The notes under the pieces: generated by a model
Seen by the model: only the letters and a program-made list of their open reading frames with translations
What the model was told of the DNA's origin: nothing
The model's database searches: none
Position numbers and translations under genes: made by a program
NCBI GenBank assembly: GCA_033980235.1
Contig: CM067059.1
Coordinates: 15,448,100 to 15,512,099, forward strand
Direction of reading: 5' to 3'
Source of the DNA: Diadema setosum
Taxonomy: Eukaryota > Echinodermata > Echinoidea > Diadematoida > Diadematidae
DNA: 64,000 nucleotides
Shown here: positions 1 to 12,649 of the stretch, one piece after another
Layout of the letters: the number at the start of each line of letters is the position of its first letter
Position numbering within the stretch: position 1 is the stretch's first letter

Positions 1-1217
1 AGATTTATTCTAGACTCTTGAACCACTTGATGAAATCCTGACACATTATCCTATATCTGGCAACCTTTCCTCATTAAAAAGTATAGCCATGCTAAGCATA
101 TGTACAGATTAGAAATGACTTCATTGACAATGGCAAATTCTGGCTCAAACTTTTTCCATTTAGTTGCAAAAAATGAGGGCGGAATTACAAATTAACTTTT
201 GATTAACTTTATAGAACTGTGAACTCTTCAAAGCAGCGTCAACTTTGTGTGTAGACTGGGGCAACTGATTTCATCCAAACCCAGTGAAGCTGATACTTAC
301 AACCCTTTCATACCATGGCGTAAAGCATCATGCTCATCAATACACTGAATATCTCATGAGTACATTACATATTGTCCAAGCAAATCTTCATGTCAGAGGT
401 AATGTGGTTTCATTTCATAGAATCCATTCATTTTCCCTGAAATCTGGCCCCAGATGATGTCCAGTATCAGTATGCTCCCCTAATCAGTTCGTTATACTTT
501 TGCTGTCTTTGATGACAACTACAAATAAAGCTTCTAATCTAGATAAATATGTGCCATAGAATTTTCAGGGCATATTTGAGAAATCAGCAATATATACAAA
601 CTTCAAATGCAAATTCCACATTTTTCACCAGTCAATTTTTGGGCAGTATCAGCTTGATCGGTTGCCGTGGTAAGTTGTACTGCACCTGTTTGCTCGTTTG
701 TAGAACCCCCACTACTCATAAATGAGGGCTACACGACTAATGCTGGAATAGATCAATTCCTGTTCAACGACCCACATCGCACACCCTGAAATTTATGCTA
801 CCACTTTTATGGGGATAATTATGGAAATATACTGTAAGTGAGATTGTTGATGCAGGCATGGTATCAAAGAGCAATTATCCTTTGATCCTTGGTCTCTCAT
901 CAGAGTAACAGACTGACCCCTTGCCCCACTTTCGTTTTGGTATAGGGGTCAACTTATCTAACAGTCTCAGTTTTACAGAGAGGATAAAAAGAGAATAAAA
1001 ATAAGGTAAAAATGAGACAAAACAAAAACAAAAACAAAAAACATGTCCTACAAATGCTTCTTAGTTATACTGGTTGCTGAGAGAAAGTGCATCACAGTAC
1101 CCTTCAGTTTTACCAAACGTTTTCATCAACGAAACAGCAAGGATGGGACACACTTTTCTATGTCCTTTATAAAATATCCTAGTATGTATATTTTTTTATT
1201 ACAAATGTGAGATGCTT

Positions 1218-1375
1218 CAGTTCTAGAACAATTACCCCTGGACAACTTCCAAAGACCATTCAAATGACCCTGAACTTAATCATAACCCTAACCTTAATTC
1301 TAACCCTAAACCTCACCCTATCATTATTAAACCAGTATAAAAACTGTCCTTAGAAGGCAATTGTTCTGATACATT
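1218..1375. repeat. Degenerate telomere-like CCCTAA repeats within a small foldback
   Basis: Around 1275-1322 the sequence is a run of imperfect CCCTAA/CCTTAA units. It is flanked by an inverted pair (TCTAGAACAATTACC near 1222 and GGCAATTGTTCTGATA near 1356). The rest of 1-2463 shows homopolymers and short unassigned frames, but no gene I can support. Confidence 0.4.
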
Positions 1376-2463
1376 CTATATCTCCACCCAAATGTGCAAA
1401 CTCAGTCAACAAACCATGAAAGTGGTAACTAGAAAGGATATGTACAGTGTGTTGCAAACTATTCTGGCTGTGTGGTATCATATACTTCAGTATTCATTCC
1501 AAAAAGCTATTTATCAAAGTTTTCCTACTGTATTTTATTTAAGCATATCCCAAACCACCACCACCACATCACCATGGACTTTGGATGCTGGGCGTGGCAA
1601 ATGAAGACCAATTGACAGTCATTTGTCACTGGTATCCACCATCTGGGAGCTTTCAAACCCTCACTCTGGCTACTTACGGACTCTTACTCTGGCCACAGAA
1701 AATGTACATAGGTATGCACTCTCCTTTCTTATCATCTCGTTCATTCTAAACTATGGCAATGTACTTGTATAGTAATTGTACATGGTTATCTTTGATTGAT
1801 CGTGTTTGTTTCTGTCGAGATGTGTGCCGTAGTTTCATCACCATGTTTGTCTGTTTTCTATGTTTTGTTTTGTTTTGTTTTTTTATGTATGAGTTTTGTT
1901 TTTCATTTCTGATACATGTATATTTATGTTGCATTCTATCTGCACGGACCTGCGGAAGAACAGTTTTCGGACTGTAAGTATGTTGCCGTGCTTAAATAAA
2001 TTATGTAAATTTGACTGGGACATGATGATATCAATTTTTCCTCATCAGGCACTTGAGCAGTGTAGGTTGGATAGTCTTGGCAGGTACAAAGGCTTTCAAC
2101 ATAATATACTTAGTTCAATCCAAGAGGTGAAATATCACGAGGATTAAGTATCAATGTCATACACCACCTATTAATATCATTATTTTTTTTTTTATTGCTC
2201 TGCTATGATATGAAATGAATGTGACTATAATTGAACAGTCACATGTATTCATTGTGATGACTGAAACAAAAAGTACTCGATACTGAAGAGCAACAATTTG
2301 TCGACAGCTTCCACAGTCATAAAATCATCCTTTATGTGACAACGCGGGAAGCGTAATACATCAAACTCCATTCAAAGAAGTACAGGAACTGTTATGCCAA
2401 ATATCATTACACAATTGCATTGTCTATTGATACCTTGCTTCGGACGGATCTGCTCAAAATTTG

Positions 2464-2615
2464 CTAGGCAAACTGTTCAAGTTCTATGCACGCTTTGTTC
2501 ACAAAAGCTGCCAGAGGCTTGCCCTGTGCCTCGCAACAACTAAGTGAATTCCTTCTCATGGAACTCAAGCAGATGTATGAAATCTTCAGTACCAGGCTCA
2601 TGGAAAAGAAACATC
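2464..2615 (-). CDS. Tentative 3' exon of the kinase-like gene (uncertain frame)
   Basis: Below the 3052 donor (phase 2), two acceptors are possible. The one at 2615 (poor pyrimidine tract) gives a kinase-like start, MFLFHEPGTEDFIHLLEFH, followed by EKEFT and a TAG. The same frame continues past the TAG and a later TGA to a donor-like GGTATC near 2431. The acceptor at 2596 (TTTCTTTTCCATGAG) opens another frame of about 46 codons ending with a TAG at 2464-2466. Neither is decisive. The segment also overlaps one arm of an inverted repeat (about 2485-2510 against 2941-2970), so it may be transposon-derived. It could be the real end of a truncated kinase, part of a pseudogene, or not an exon. Confidence 0.2.
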
Positions 2616-3051
2616 CTTAAATTGTAACACATACCAGAAATGGTCTATTGAATATCACACTAAGTTGACTTCTGACTGGAAATCCATATGAATATAATGC
2701 AACAAATATCTCTTAAAAGTGTTCCCTGGAAAGTAGATATTTATCATTTGTCTGCCTGCAGGTAGTCAGGCACTTTGCAATAGACCGTTTCTGTAATTTA
2801 TTACAATCTATGGATCTTTTCCCTACAGGCTAGTAACAAAGCATTTCATATACCTGTTTCCCCATGAAGTTTCAATACCCAGGAGTTCACGTAGTTGTTG
2901 CTAGGTCAGGCAAACTTCTGACATGTTTTGTGATTGTTAAGGGCAACTTTTGTGAACAAAGCATGCATAAAATCTGAATATATTACTGAATCGGTCTATT
3001 TGTTTGCCTACCAGTAGTCGGGCACTTTGCGATTCCCAGCATGCCTCTTAC

Positions 3052-3287
3052 CTCTCAAGATAAACGGGTCTAGTAGACTCCTTGCCAGCCCCTCTGTCCA
3101 GTCTGGTCTTGGAGCTGTTGGAATGCCAGAGGCACTCAATGATGTGCGGGTGATAACGCTTGGACTGAAGTCTAGACAGGATAAGAGCTTCCGTCTTCCA
3201 CTGCTGGTAGTGGTCTGGGTTGAAGGTCTGCAGGAGGCCGCGCCGTGGAGAACCGTTACTCGTCTGCCACTCCACTATCCCGTAATT
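3052..3287 (-). CDS. Exon encoding a protein-kinase N-lobe-like segment, possible pseudokinase
   Basis: This 236-bp exon is bounded by a good acceptor (TCAATTCTTCCTAG) and a strong donor (GAGAG then GTAAGAGG). It enters in phase 0, as needed after the linker exon, and leaves in phase 2. The 78 residues read like the first strands of a kinase domain. YGIVEW (2-7) resembles the strand after the glycine loop, a GLLQTF strand (17-22) sits where VAxK would be, WKTEALILSRL (30-40) fits helix alpha-C with Glu33, HPHII (46-50) is the common turn after alpha-C, and PVYLE fits strand beta-5. The expected catalytic lysine is Gln20, so the domain may be inactive. A basic insertion lies between beta-4 and beta-5. 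The closest kinase group is not clear to me, and the glycine loop itself is not visible. The exon is convincing; the kinase assignment is moderate. Confidence 0.55.
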
Positions 3288-3374
3288 CTAGGAAGAATTG
3301 AGCAGACGGTATCTTTCGTGGAGTATCTTCCATTTCAAATAACCTCATCAATGCACAGATTCCCAATATTCCTA

Positions 3375-3625
3375 CCGTATAAACGCCATATTTTTAGCAA
3401 GTCTAATCATTCGCAAATTGGGACTTCCTGACAATTTTGTGAAGACTTAAATTCATGATTATGGGGTATGATAACGAAGGGAGACATCTGTACAAATGCA
3501 CATTGCATTTATGGCAAGGTCAGAGATAATAACTTCATGTGTTGTTAAATTCATGAATAGCGCCAGACTTGCAAAATTTGCAAAATAAAACTTTGCAAAA
3601 TAAAACTTTGCAAAACATACAGCAT
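3375..3625. mobile_element. TTCGCG-type palindromic MITE, diverged copy
   Basis: Begins with GTATAAACGCCATATTTTTAGC and ends with repeated AAAACTTTGCAAAA. It shares the arrangement of the better-kept copies at 6517, 58087 and 60923: short blocks of 'ttcgcaaatt' and 'gttgttaaattcg' type in inverted order. Confidence 0.5.
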
Positions 3626-4619
3626 GTACAATATTTCACACTTGTGAAAGAAATATGTCTTTCCTTGCTCTTTTTTCCCTTCCCCCTTCTAATTTTATAA
3701 ATTTAGCATGACTTTTAAGTTTATTGTTGGTGACAATCCATTTTTTTTTTCTAATCCTGCTTCCGAAGACAGCATGACCCATGTCCTGATTTCATTTGTT
3801 GTTGTTGTTGTTGTTTTCTCTCTCTCTGCTTCATTTTTTGCATACCCTATTTCAAATAAATTTGATATACCGGTACCTGTAACTTAAACTAAACACATAA
3901 ATCTTTGAAAGTTATCAAACACTTGAACATTTGTGCCAGCATAATGTGGTTCAGACATATATGATAGATATATAGATAGATAAAGAATGAAAGAAAGAGA
4001 GAGAGAGAGAGAAAGAACCATACTCAGGGGATACATGAACATAAGTCTGGAAAATAAAGAGATATCACTATGTAGGAATTTTCTATTACTAACAAGATAT
4101 ATTTGATTCCCCTTAGCTTTTTTTTTTTACATGGGTTTTGATTCTCTTCTTGACACTTCCAGATTATCCCAAAGTACAACTGAGAGTGTGTAATCTCTAC
4201 CCTCAGGACTGTAATCATTTATCCAATTAAGGGGAGATTTATCACGATGCAATTAAAAGAAAAAAACCGATGTGCATTTTTGGATACAGTATGCTTGAAA
4301 ATGTGATATACACAATGCAGGTTTTGCTTATTTTATTTTCTTATAGTAGATGTGTCATTACAATTCAGAAACGGATAATAGAACACACATTTTGAGCAAA
4401 TCAGATTTGAACTTTGATCTAGTTTTGAATAGAGAACAAATATAAAGATAGATTGTAATAAATAAATATAATATGGACTGTCAAACAAACTTAAATATTA
4501 TCAGTATTCCCCCAAACTACCAATTACTGGGCATCTAGTATGCCAAAAATAGCGTAATATGTTACAATATCAAGAGAGACAGCAATTGTCGCCTAATGAC
4601 CTGATGAGAATGTGTGTCT

Positions 4620-4765
4620 CTCAATCATGATGCAAGTAATACTATGAAGACCTCCATTATGAACTCCCTTGTGGAGACCTCCTCCACTATGAGCTCCCTT
4701 GTTGAGACATTCATTATGAGTTCCCTCGTGGAGACATCTATTATGAGCTTCCTCATGGAGATTTT
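4620..4765 (+). repeat. Minisatellite with about four 30-33-bp units
   Basis: Units share the core ATGAGCTCCCTTGTGGAGAC, with variation. In one frame they read as repeats of MSSLVETSI within a 71-codon open frame (4614-4829). I see no reason to call it a gene. Confidence 0.6.
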
Positions 4766-6516
4766 ATATTCAATAACAATGTCAATAATGATGATTAATT
4801 TGTTTAAGATTTATTATGGTCTGATTTGATGTCAGTATTGTTTGGAACAAATTATTTTTTAATAAGGTTCCATTAATTTTTGTTTTAACACAGCAACAAC
4901 AATTAAGTAGTGCTGACTCCTCTCCCTAATATCACACTCTTCAGATATCAAGGGTACAGTGCACTCCCGTTATAATTAGCACAATGGTCAAAAGTGGAGC
5001 AGACAAAAAATGTTAACTAGTAAGCCTATTTATAAATCCTCATACACCTCAGTGCATGTTCATGTGGATGTATCTTGCTATCAGCAAGTCCAAAAAGTAT
5101 GTCTTAGGCACGAAGAACTCAATATCTTAAGTAGATGCCACATCTTGAAATTCACTTAATGATGCCATGATGTGTTTTGCAGATGACTCCTAGTGTCAAG
5201 CTCCAACAAGCCTTTTTTGTTTCAAATCAGGTCCTGCCTCCTCCCCACCCAGCCCCAATTTATACCAGGATTACTACCTGCACCATTTTTTGAAAGTTTG
5301 CCGACTAAATGCAAACTGGTGCATATTGTGTACTTTTGGTGAGCTGAGGCACTATGCATGCACACATACTGGCATGCAGAAGACTGCGTAACAAAGTGTT
5401 GTGAATGTAACACGTCTAGAGTAGAATGTTTCATCAGTGTGTTTCTGATGGACAGTTGCAGTCAGACACCAAGGTGAAAAAAACACGTTATGGTGTTACA
5501 CAGTCTGTCAAAGTACCCTGATATGTGGTGGTACTGCGTGCCGAGTGGCATCACATTTCAACGTTCATAAAACAGCCGCATTGAGCAGGGTTGAAACATC
5601 ATCCGACTTGAGACATCTCCTGCACCTTGCCTTAGTAGTTGATTATGTTGTAAATGCAGATTCGTCAAGGGCTCTCTCAAAGTGGCCCGACCTTGCGACA
5701 TCTCAAAACAGTTTTAGTGCGCACAAACATGCCCGTGCCCCAGATCTTTCCCACTTGCTCTACTTGGTCAAACTAATGTTACGCAACGTGATAAAACATC
5801 AACGATACATCACTTTCTTTGGTTTGCGAAGTCCCTGGGGAAGTCACGTTTTTTTCCATGTGACCCACATGCAAAATGTGCAAAACAAAGTTATCTTTGT
5901 TTTACATTATCTCAATCCTTGCACGGCAAGCTCACCCAGATTCGTCAATTGGTGGCTCTACTTGGTAAATTCAACACCTAAAGCATAATTCTATGGATGA
6001 TATAGCATCAGAGAGAGTTAGCATGACTGTTAGAGGGGAAAACAATTAGGGCAGATACTCAAATCTAAAATTCCAGCAAACCTTGATATGTATGTTACCA
6101 ATTTCACAAACAAATGGTGAATATCTTTTATGTGGCTCCCCTTATGCCATTACATTCAAGGAAACCTGGATCCTGAACAATAGGTGCTAAATGTTAAAAT
6201 TCACTGAGGGTCTGAAGGATTTACAATGTGAACTGCCTAAAAGTCTGTATTTTTATGGAGGAAGATCCTGAAAAAAAAAAGAAACAGCTTGCTACTATCT
6301 GGCATCATGTTCAGTTCTTTGTTTCTTCCTGTGCTAATAAATCAGAAGAACCCAACAAAGCATGGAGTATGATGTGGCTGCTTGCAAACATATGTGACCT
6401 AATATGGAAGTATGACTTGTTTCACGGAGCTACAATGCTGATTTCATGCATGTCATTAAAACAGGAAAACTTCAGTACTGAGATTACCAGTATTGGACAG
6501 AGTCCTTGGCATCACA

Positions 6517-6731
6517 TACTGTATGAGCTGAAATTTTCGCATACAGATATTTTCGCAAATCGCTACTTGGAGAACATTTTCACGTGTTGTTAATTTGGCG
6601 GTTGCAAGGGTCTAACTGGACTTAATTGTTCGCGCGTTGTTATTTTTGCATGTTGTTATTTTCGCGGTTCAAAGGCGATTCGCAAAATTCGCGAAAATAA
6701 AACCACCGCAAAAATTTCAGCTCGTACAGTA
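6517..6731. mobile_element. TTCGCG-type palindromic MITE
   Basis: Terminal inverted repeats are about 20 bp (TACTGTATGAGCTGAAATTT against AATTTCAGCTCGTACAGTA). The interior has several TTTTCGC/GCGAAAA blocks. The 215-bp element has no coding capacity. Confidence 0.7.
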
Positions 6732-7107
6732 CCTCTTGTTACACATGCTTTACCCTTCCATATTTGATACCAACTCATTACACAAATATAGTAACCTTCT
6801 TCTCACAAAGATTGAGATATTCAATACTGCTCGGCAGCAAAGGGGCAGACATATTCTTTGATATTCAAAGAGTTTGAGGACCTCTTCACACTGATAAAAC
6901 AAGCACATTTACAGTGTATCTAGTCAAGGGGACCATTCCTAATTTTTTACTTTGAACCATACATTCCTTCATACTAATTGCATTACTTACAGTTAAAATA
7001 TTACCAAGTGTTTTTGTTGTCACGGATAATAAATGAGAATGACCCGTTTTGCAAAGCTTGAATAATTCTGCACAAAGGAGCTTCAGTAGCCATTAAAAAA
7101 ACTTATA

Positions 7108-7789
7108 CAGTGTGTCTCTAAAAAAAGTAAACCCAACTTCAACGGCAAATTTTCAGAAAACTATCAAATATTTACATATTATTTTTTCATGGTTAGATAG
7201 TCCAATAAGTCCTCTGTCCAATGATACCACGTAGGTTATGTAACTCTCATGCATGACTGAGCATGATTCAACTTAGTGAATGGGTGTGAAATCATCACTG
7301 TGGCAAGTTCCGTGATCAGCATACTTTCTTACATTGTACCAGATGGCTCTTTTTGTTCGAGGCTGCCAGTCGGGGAACTGCACTTCCACGAAACTTCTTG
7401 TTTCCTGGTATCAAGTTACCAGGAACACTCTCTGCTCAATTGTCAACTGTACCATGTATGGAAAGCATGTGAAGTGTGCCTGTGTCAAGAACAACCTTTG
7501 CTGAAGTTGTTATGCAGTCATAGGCCTAACATGTGACAAAAATTTAACTTCAAATATGCCCTGAATGCATGACAATAGCAAGAAATAACTTGCCACAGTG
7601 ATAATTTCACACCCATTCACTAAGTTGAATCATGCTCAGTCATGCATGAGAGTTACATAACCTACGTGGTATCATTGGATAGAGGACTTATTGGACTATC
7701 TAACCATGAAAAAATAATGTGCAAAATATTTTATAGTTTTCTGAAAATTTGCTGTTGAAGTTGGGTTTACTTTTTTTAGAGACACACCG
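7108..7789. mobile_element. Long-TIR DNA transposon with TA target duplication
   Basis: Ends are CAGTGTGTCTCTAAAAAAAG and its inverted counterpart CTTTTTTTAGAGACACACCG, flanked on both sides by TA (7106-7107, 7790-7791). The inverted arms run about 200 bp each (to about 7310 and from about 7588), around a 280-bp centre without a transposase. The TA duplication and CAGT-like ends point to a Tc1/mariner-type non-autonomous element. The open frame at 7276-7536 lies in the unrelated centre and is not supported. Confidence 0.8.
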
Positions 7790-8001
7790 TACAATGCCAT
7801 CGTATCATCTTTGGAAGTGGTCTTGCCACACTATGAGAGGCGGCACAAAATTACTTTCTGCCAAGTTTATGTCTTCAAACTCTACCAGGTTATATTATCA
7901 CTCTCAGTTTATAAATGAGAATGGTGTATAAAAGGGAGGGAAAAAAGAGTGAGACACAGGAAGAAAGAAAGGGCAGGGAGAGAAAGGTCAAAGATTCTTA
8001 C

Positions 8002-8219
8002 CTGGGGTCTTGAAGGCATGACAACGGGTTCTATCCAGAGGGCTTCCCCAGGAGCCCGGTTACTACCTCTGGGTAAGGTATCATGAGGGTGGGGCCCCAC
8101 CCCGATGCTCATGGCTCCATCTGCATCTGTCCCCTTCCCCTGACCTCTTCCCCTGGAGGGGGGCACATTACCTGTGACCCGCCCCAATCCCAGGCGCAGG
8201 GCACTTCCACTTTTCACAG
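8002..8219 (-). CDS. Gly/Pro/Arg-rich linker exon, probable continuation of the receptor gene
   Basis: This 218-bp exon has a strong acceptor (a long T-rich tract, then TTCTTTGCAG) and a strong donor (CCCCAG then GTAAGA). It enters in phase 1, matching the receptor exon, and leaves in phase 0. The 72 full codons give a low-complexity, Gly/Pro/Arg-rich hydrophilic peptide without membrane segments, fitting a cytoplasmic tail or juxtamembrane linker. Its GC content is well above the surrounding intron, which supports coding function. Near the start a LGLGRVTGNV stretch faintly recalls a kinase glycine loop but has one residue too many. It lies 4.4 kb downstream of the receptor exon. That it belongs to the same gene is inferred from strand, order and phase; it could be part of a separate minus-strand gene. 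Confidence 0.65.
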
Positions 8220-11200
8220 CTGCAAAGAACAAAAAAAAAAAAAAAAAACATGAAAGGAAACTCCTTGAATCAACACTGAACTCACTTTTCTGGCATGTCA
8301 GGCACATCACCTCCCTGAGCACATGCAAGAGTACTACAAAGTATGTCCCCATGCAAGAATATTCCCTATGAAACATTATACAAAGACATGTCTTTAAACT
8401 AAAAGAAAACATCAATGAAGGTGTGCATTTTCTAATATGAGTCAGAAAAAGCTGATATATTAATTCATTTTAGGTAGTGGTAATATAAAATACAAAAGTA
8501 CAGTACATTATACTATTACTATGCATCAATATATAATAAGATTTTCAGTATATCAACGCATGGAAGATATGTAACGCCAGTCTGTCAAAACTAATATCCT
8601 TGTGCAAAGTGTCAGGTAGAGTCAAAGAATTCAGTTGGAGGATTCTGTCAACAGGATAGACAAATAAAATCTATGACCATGGACAGTTAAAGGACTGATT
8701 GCTTGAGAAATGCATTATGTATTGTACAGTAATCAATGTACCTTCCATTGCTATGGAACCTTGGGTAAAAATTATCAGGGGCGAGGGAAAGGGTTTGTTT
8801 GTTTGTTTGTTTGTTGTTGGGTTTGTTTGTTTGTTGTGGGGGGGGGTTCTTTTGAACAAATCAGTATCATGATATTAGTCTTAAGGACAAAGCTTGGTTT
8901 ATTTGAACAAGTGATGAGTGAGTGTCTTCCTTTTGTCCTTAGTCTACCCTTTGTGTCAAGGCCTGTGTGCAGTGAACAAACATGGCATTCTCCTGTGTTA
9001 TTGAAAGTAACATTGTATTTCCAATAGCACCATGTGCACTAGAATTTATAACCTTGTGAAATAGTTCCACACATACATTATAACATGGCTGTATCATGCC
9101 CTGGTATGCAATGTATCCAGAAACTGACACTCTTGCTTAAATGTATTGTTTATACAACATTGCACATGAGGGTGAAGGGGCAAGACTCTAAGGGCACAAC
9201 GCTTAATGGTATCTTTTTAGCATCATCTCTCCTCCCAGTTGATATACTGTCTCTATTTCACCATCTCCAGTCATGATTTATTGGTGGCATATATTCCTCA
9301 TACCAAAAGAATTCCTGGTTGACAAGAAAGCTCTCCCTCAAACATCTCAGACAAGACACGCAAACAGAATATTGAAGTGAAAAAGAAATTCCATCAAATA
9401 AGGATTTTGTTTCCTCCTTAAACAATGCAAAACCCTGAAAGAATTTCATCCAAAAAAAAATGAAGGATTTTCTATTTTACACAACTGATCCAACATAAAG
9501 AATTAAATTCATCTAGCAGAAAGTATAGTGGACTTGAGAGAATTGGTAAAGAGATAGTATCCCAAGCTCATTCTTTATCTAAACAAATATTTTAATGCAT
9601 TTAGTTGAAGTAAATTAGGTAAAATACTGACTTTATATATAACTATTATCTAATATCTGATGTTACATGCGCTTCAAATCACTTCTGAGAGCAAAAAGCA
9701 CTTAAGCCACTTATCATCAGAATAGTTCTTCATCAGTATGCCAAAGCGAGTATGACTCATCGAAGGCCAGCATAAATTGTTATATGCAATTAACATTACA
9801 CTTTCAATCCAATTCAGATTGATAAAAGTGATGAATTTTTGAACAAGGAGTTCCGTTTCTCAAATTCATTAAAATCAATATTCCATCCACTCTACTTTTT
9901 AAAAGTGCATTTAGCATGAACAATGAAAGAAAACTGAGACATGGGGCCAAAAGCGCTCAGATCCAGTCGGGCCAGACATGAGTACATAAAACAACCTTGG
10001 GGTCACATGGGAGGGGAAAAAAGTCAAGAGGATTACGGGTTTTCTCTCCATTCCATGTGTTTGCTCTGCTCTCCAAGAAAACTCAGGTTACATTAAAGCT
10101 GCAATCCCCCTTTTAAGTTTACAAGATCTTTCTTTTACATCTTTCTGGTTTTCGTATGTCCATCACATCATCACATTTAACAGACACAAATCTACGCATC
10201 TAACTCTAATTAATTCCAGTGTATTATTATATAACTTCAAGGAATAAACCATTGCAGGAGTAAAACTGATGTCAAATATTCTGATAAACAGAAGTGAAAA
10301 GGCATCAGTTTGTGACTATTAACTGTACTCCTGTGTAATCCTTACCTTGCACATTAAGCAATTCTTGCATTTTAATCTTTAAGATAACTTTTGGTATTTT
10401 CATGGAAATATGGAGGCCTAATATTTTAGCTAACTATCCAAAAAAACAGGGAGGTGGGAGTCCCACCTCCCTGAAAAAACCCACCACCGTGCAACCCTCT
10501 CATTTCTTGACTTCAAAATTAACACATTCAAACTTACTGTTCTTCTGGTGTGAAGTTCGCAAAGGCTTTCAGTTATTTACTTGTTGCAATCATGCCTCGA
10601 ATCCTGATACCTTCATTTTCCATATTTAATTGCCTTCCTATATCAATAGGAGTCTACAAGAAAAAAAAAATATCACCCTCTCAACCCCTCCACCCACCCC
10701 CATTTCCCCACAACCCCCCCCCCCCCCTGACTACTTGTGTAATGTACCTTTAATGCTTGAGGACACCCTCACACATTGCCTGGGCTCTATTGGAAGGACA
10801 AGGAGCTTATTGATTGGGGCTAAAACCTCAGAAACCATAGGGGCTTACTCACAGCACTATCTGTCTGAGGAATGGAGGTAGGGGGAAAATTAACTAGCAA
10901 GGGAGAAAAAAAAGAGACAAAAACAAAGAAAAGGAGCACATGTCCTTTCACAGGTTTTGGCCCACTGTGGGAATAGGGTCTACATTATGAATCACGACCA
11001 GAAATTGTTGGACTGTACCCGTTTATATGTACAGTACTCCTCCTCCACATGAAATCAGTGTGAATCATTAGTGGTTACTCAAGACAATACCTCTGAGAAA
11101 TCAGGCATATTTGTGGGGTAAATAATAGCCTTCAGGCACCGGTGTGAGTACCATGATAAAGATGTAGAACCTCATATGTATACAGCCATATACATTCAGA

Positions 11201-12649
11201 AAAGCAATATCTTGGCTAGACTACATCAGGAACACAATTTTACAATTGCTTGTGATTTTTTTTACCATGAAGTCCTACAAACAACATTTCTGTGGTTTGC
11301 TGAGCTTCATGTTTCTATTACAATAATCCCATTTTCCTTTGCTCAGTTTTACACCAATAAACAATTTCTAACTGTTAAACATCAGTATAGTTCTTTAACA
11401 ATTTGTAAGTAGAATAAAAACTTCTCTTCATCTGAGTCTTATGTTGGTCACATACAAGTACCACATTTTATTTGGGTTGCAGAATTATTAAAATGTTCAC
11501 AAAATTTTGATAATTCAATCTGATGTACTTAACAAGGACAACAAATCTTTAAAGATTACAGCTATTTCTCTTTCAAAAAGAATTTGTGCACATTTGATCA
11601 ATTTATCAAGTTCTATATTCTCAATAAGAAATGGGGCAAACAGTAAAATTCATTGTTCCCAAATATGCATGCTTGCTTACTACACAGGTCCTATAAACTC
11701 CCTAGATTACAAAACCTCTCAACTTCTGCATCTTCTTGTCAAGATGGCACTTGGTGTCACAGTGATTCACCTAACATCAATTATTAAAAGCTCTGCTAGA
11801 AGGACCTTCAGATACACACTGTACAGAGAAAACATTTATGCTTCACTGTTTAAACATGGAATTAAAGGTATAATCTGGCTACTTGTCCATAATTAGCCCT
11901 CAGATACTTGTGTAGCTCAGATTCTGAATGTTTTCGATTGGGTTTTTATCCTCTCTATAATCGATACAATTCAGAATCTGAATGAATACTTGTGCTACAG
12001 TGGAACCATCCTATTTATGGAACATCTTGGATGATCACATTTAGTAAGACAAATTATACCTTTCTGTCTTACATGAGAAGGACATCAAGTTTTGCTTATG
12101 GTTTGTTGGGTTTTTCACCCCTCTGGTAAGATGTCAACTTGGTCTTCAATCTCATGATTCACTCTCCGTAGTTAGAGATTTCTGGTAGTGATTTGAAACT
12201 GATGAGCAATGTTCACAGATGACGGGCAATCCCCGCAGGTGACGAGCAATGCCATCTGTGATGAGCAACATTCATACCAAGCAATGGCTCTGGAGATACA
12301 CTAACAGATGTCAGCATAATACCTCACTGCACTGGGATACTCCAGGCAGAAAAAACCTCAACTGATGACACATAAAGAGAAAATAAGAAATTTATCAAAA
12401 ACTACATTCTACAGTTACAGCAAAGTCAATTCTTCATTGAATCTTACTGTCTCCTTTATGCGGACAGCGAATAGACCCGAGGACAATTCACTATAAAATT
12501 CCAAGGTTTTTTTTTTTTTTTAACTTCTGTTTGTGTTTTTTTTTCCTTATGGAAGTGGTATGATGTCAAATTTGAACTGCTTGTTAGATCAGGCCAATGA
12601 CTATGGTGAGCTGGTAAAAAAAAAAAAAAAAAAATGTAAGAAATATTAC
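8220..12649 (-). other. Putative intron of the receptor gene (repeats, no exon recognised)
   Basis: The stretch is AT-rich and holds homopolymer runs, a (TTTG)n patch near 8790-8850, a 13-bp-arm palindrome near 10447-10473, poly-C near 10710, and a short tandem repeat of GATGAGCAATG-like units at about 12190-12290. Its frames show no convincing protein family. A small exon of symmetric phase could have been missed. Confidence 0.4.

Noticed and set aside
5545..5988. 147-codon plus-strand frame with two loosely similar Leu/His-rich segments
   Set aside because: No splice signals, known domain or compositional support; the repeated segments suggest an old repeat rather than a gene.
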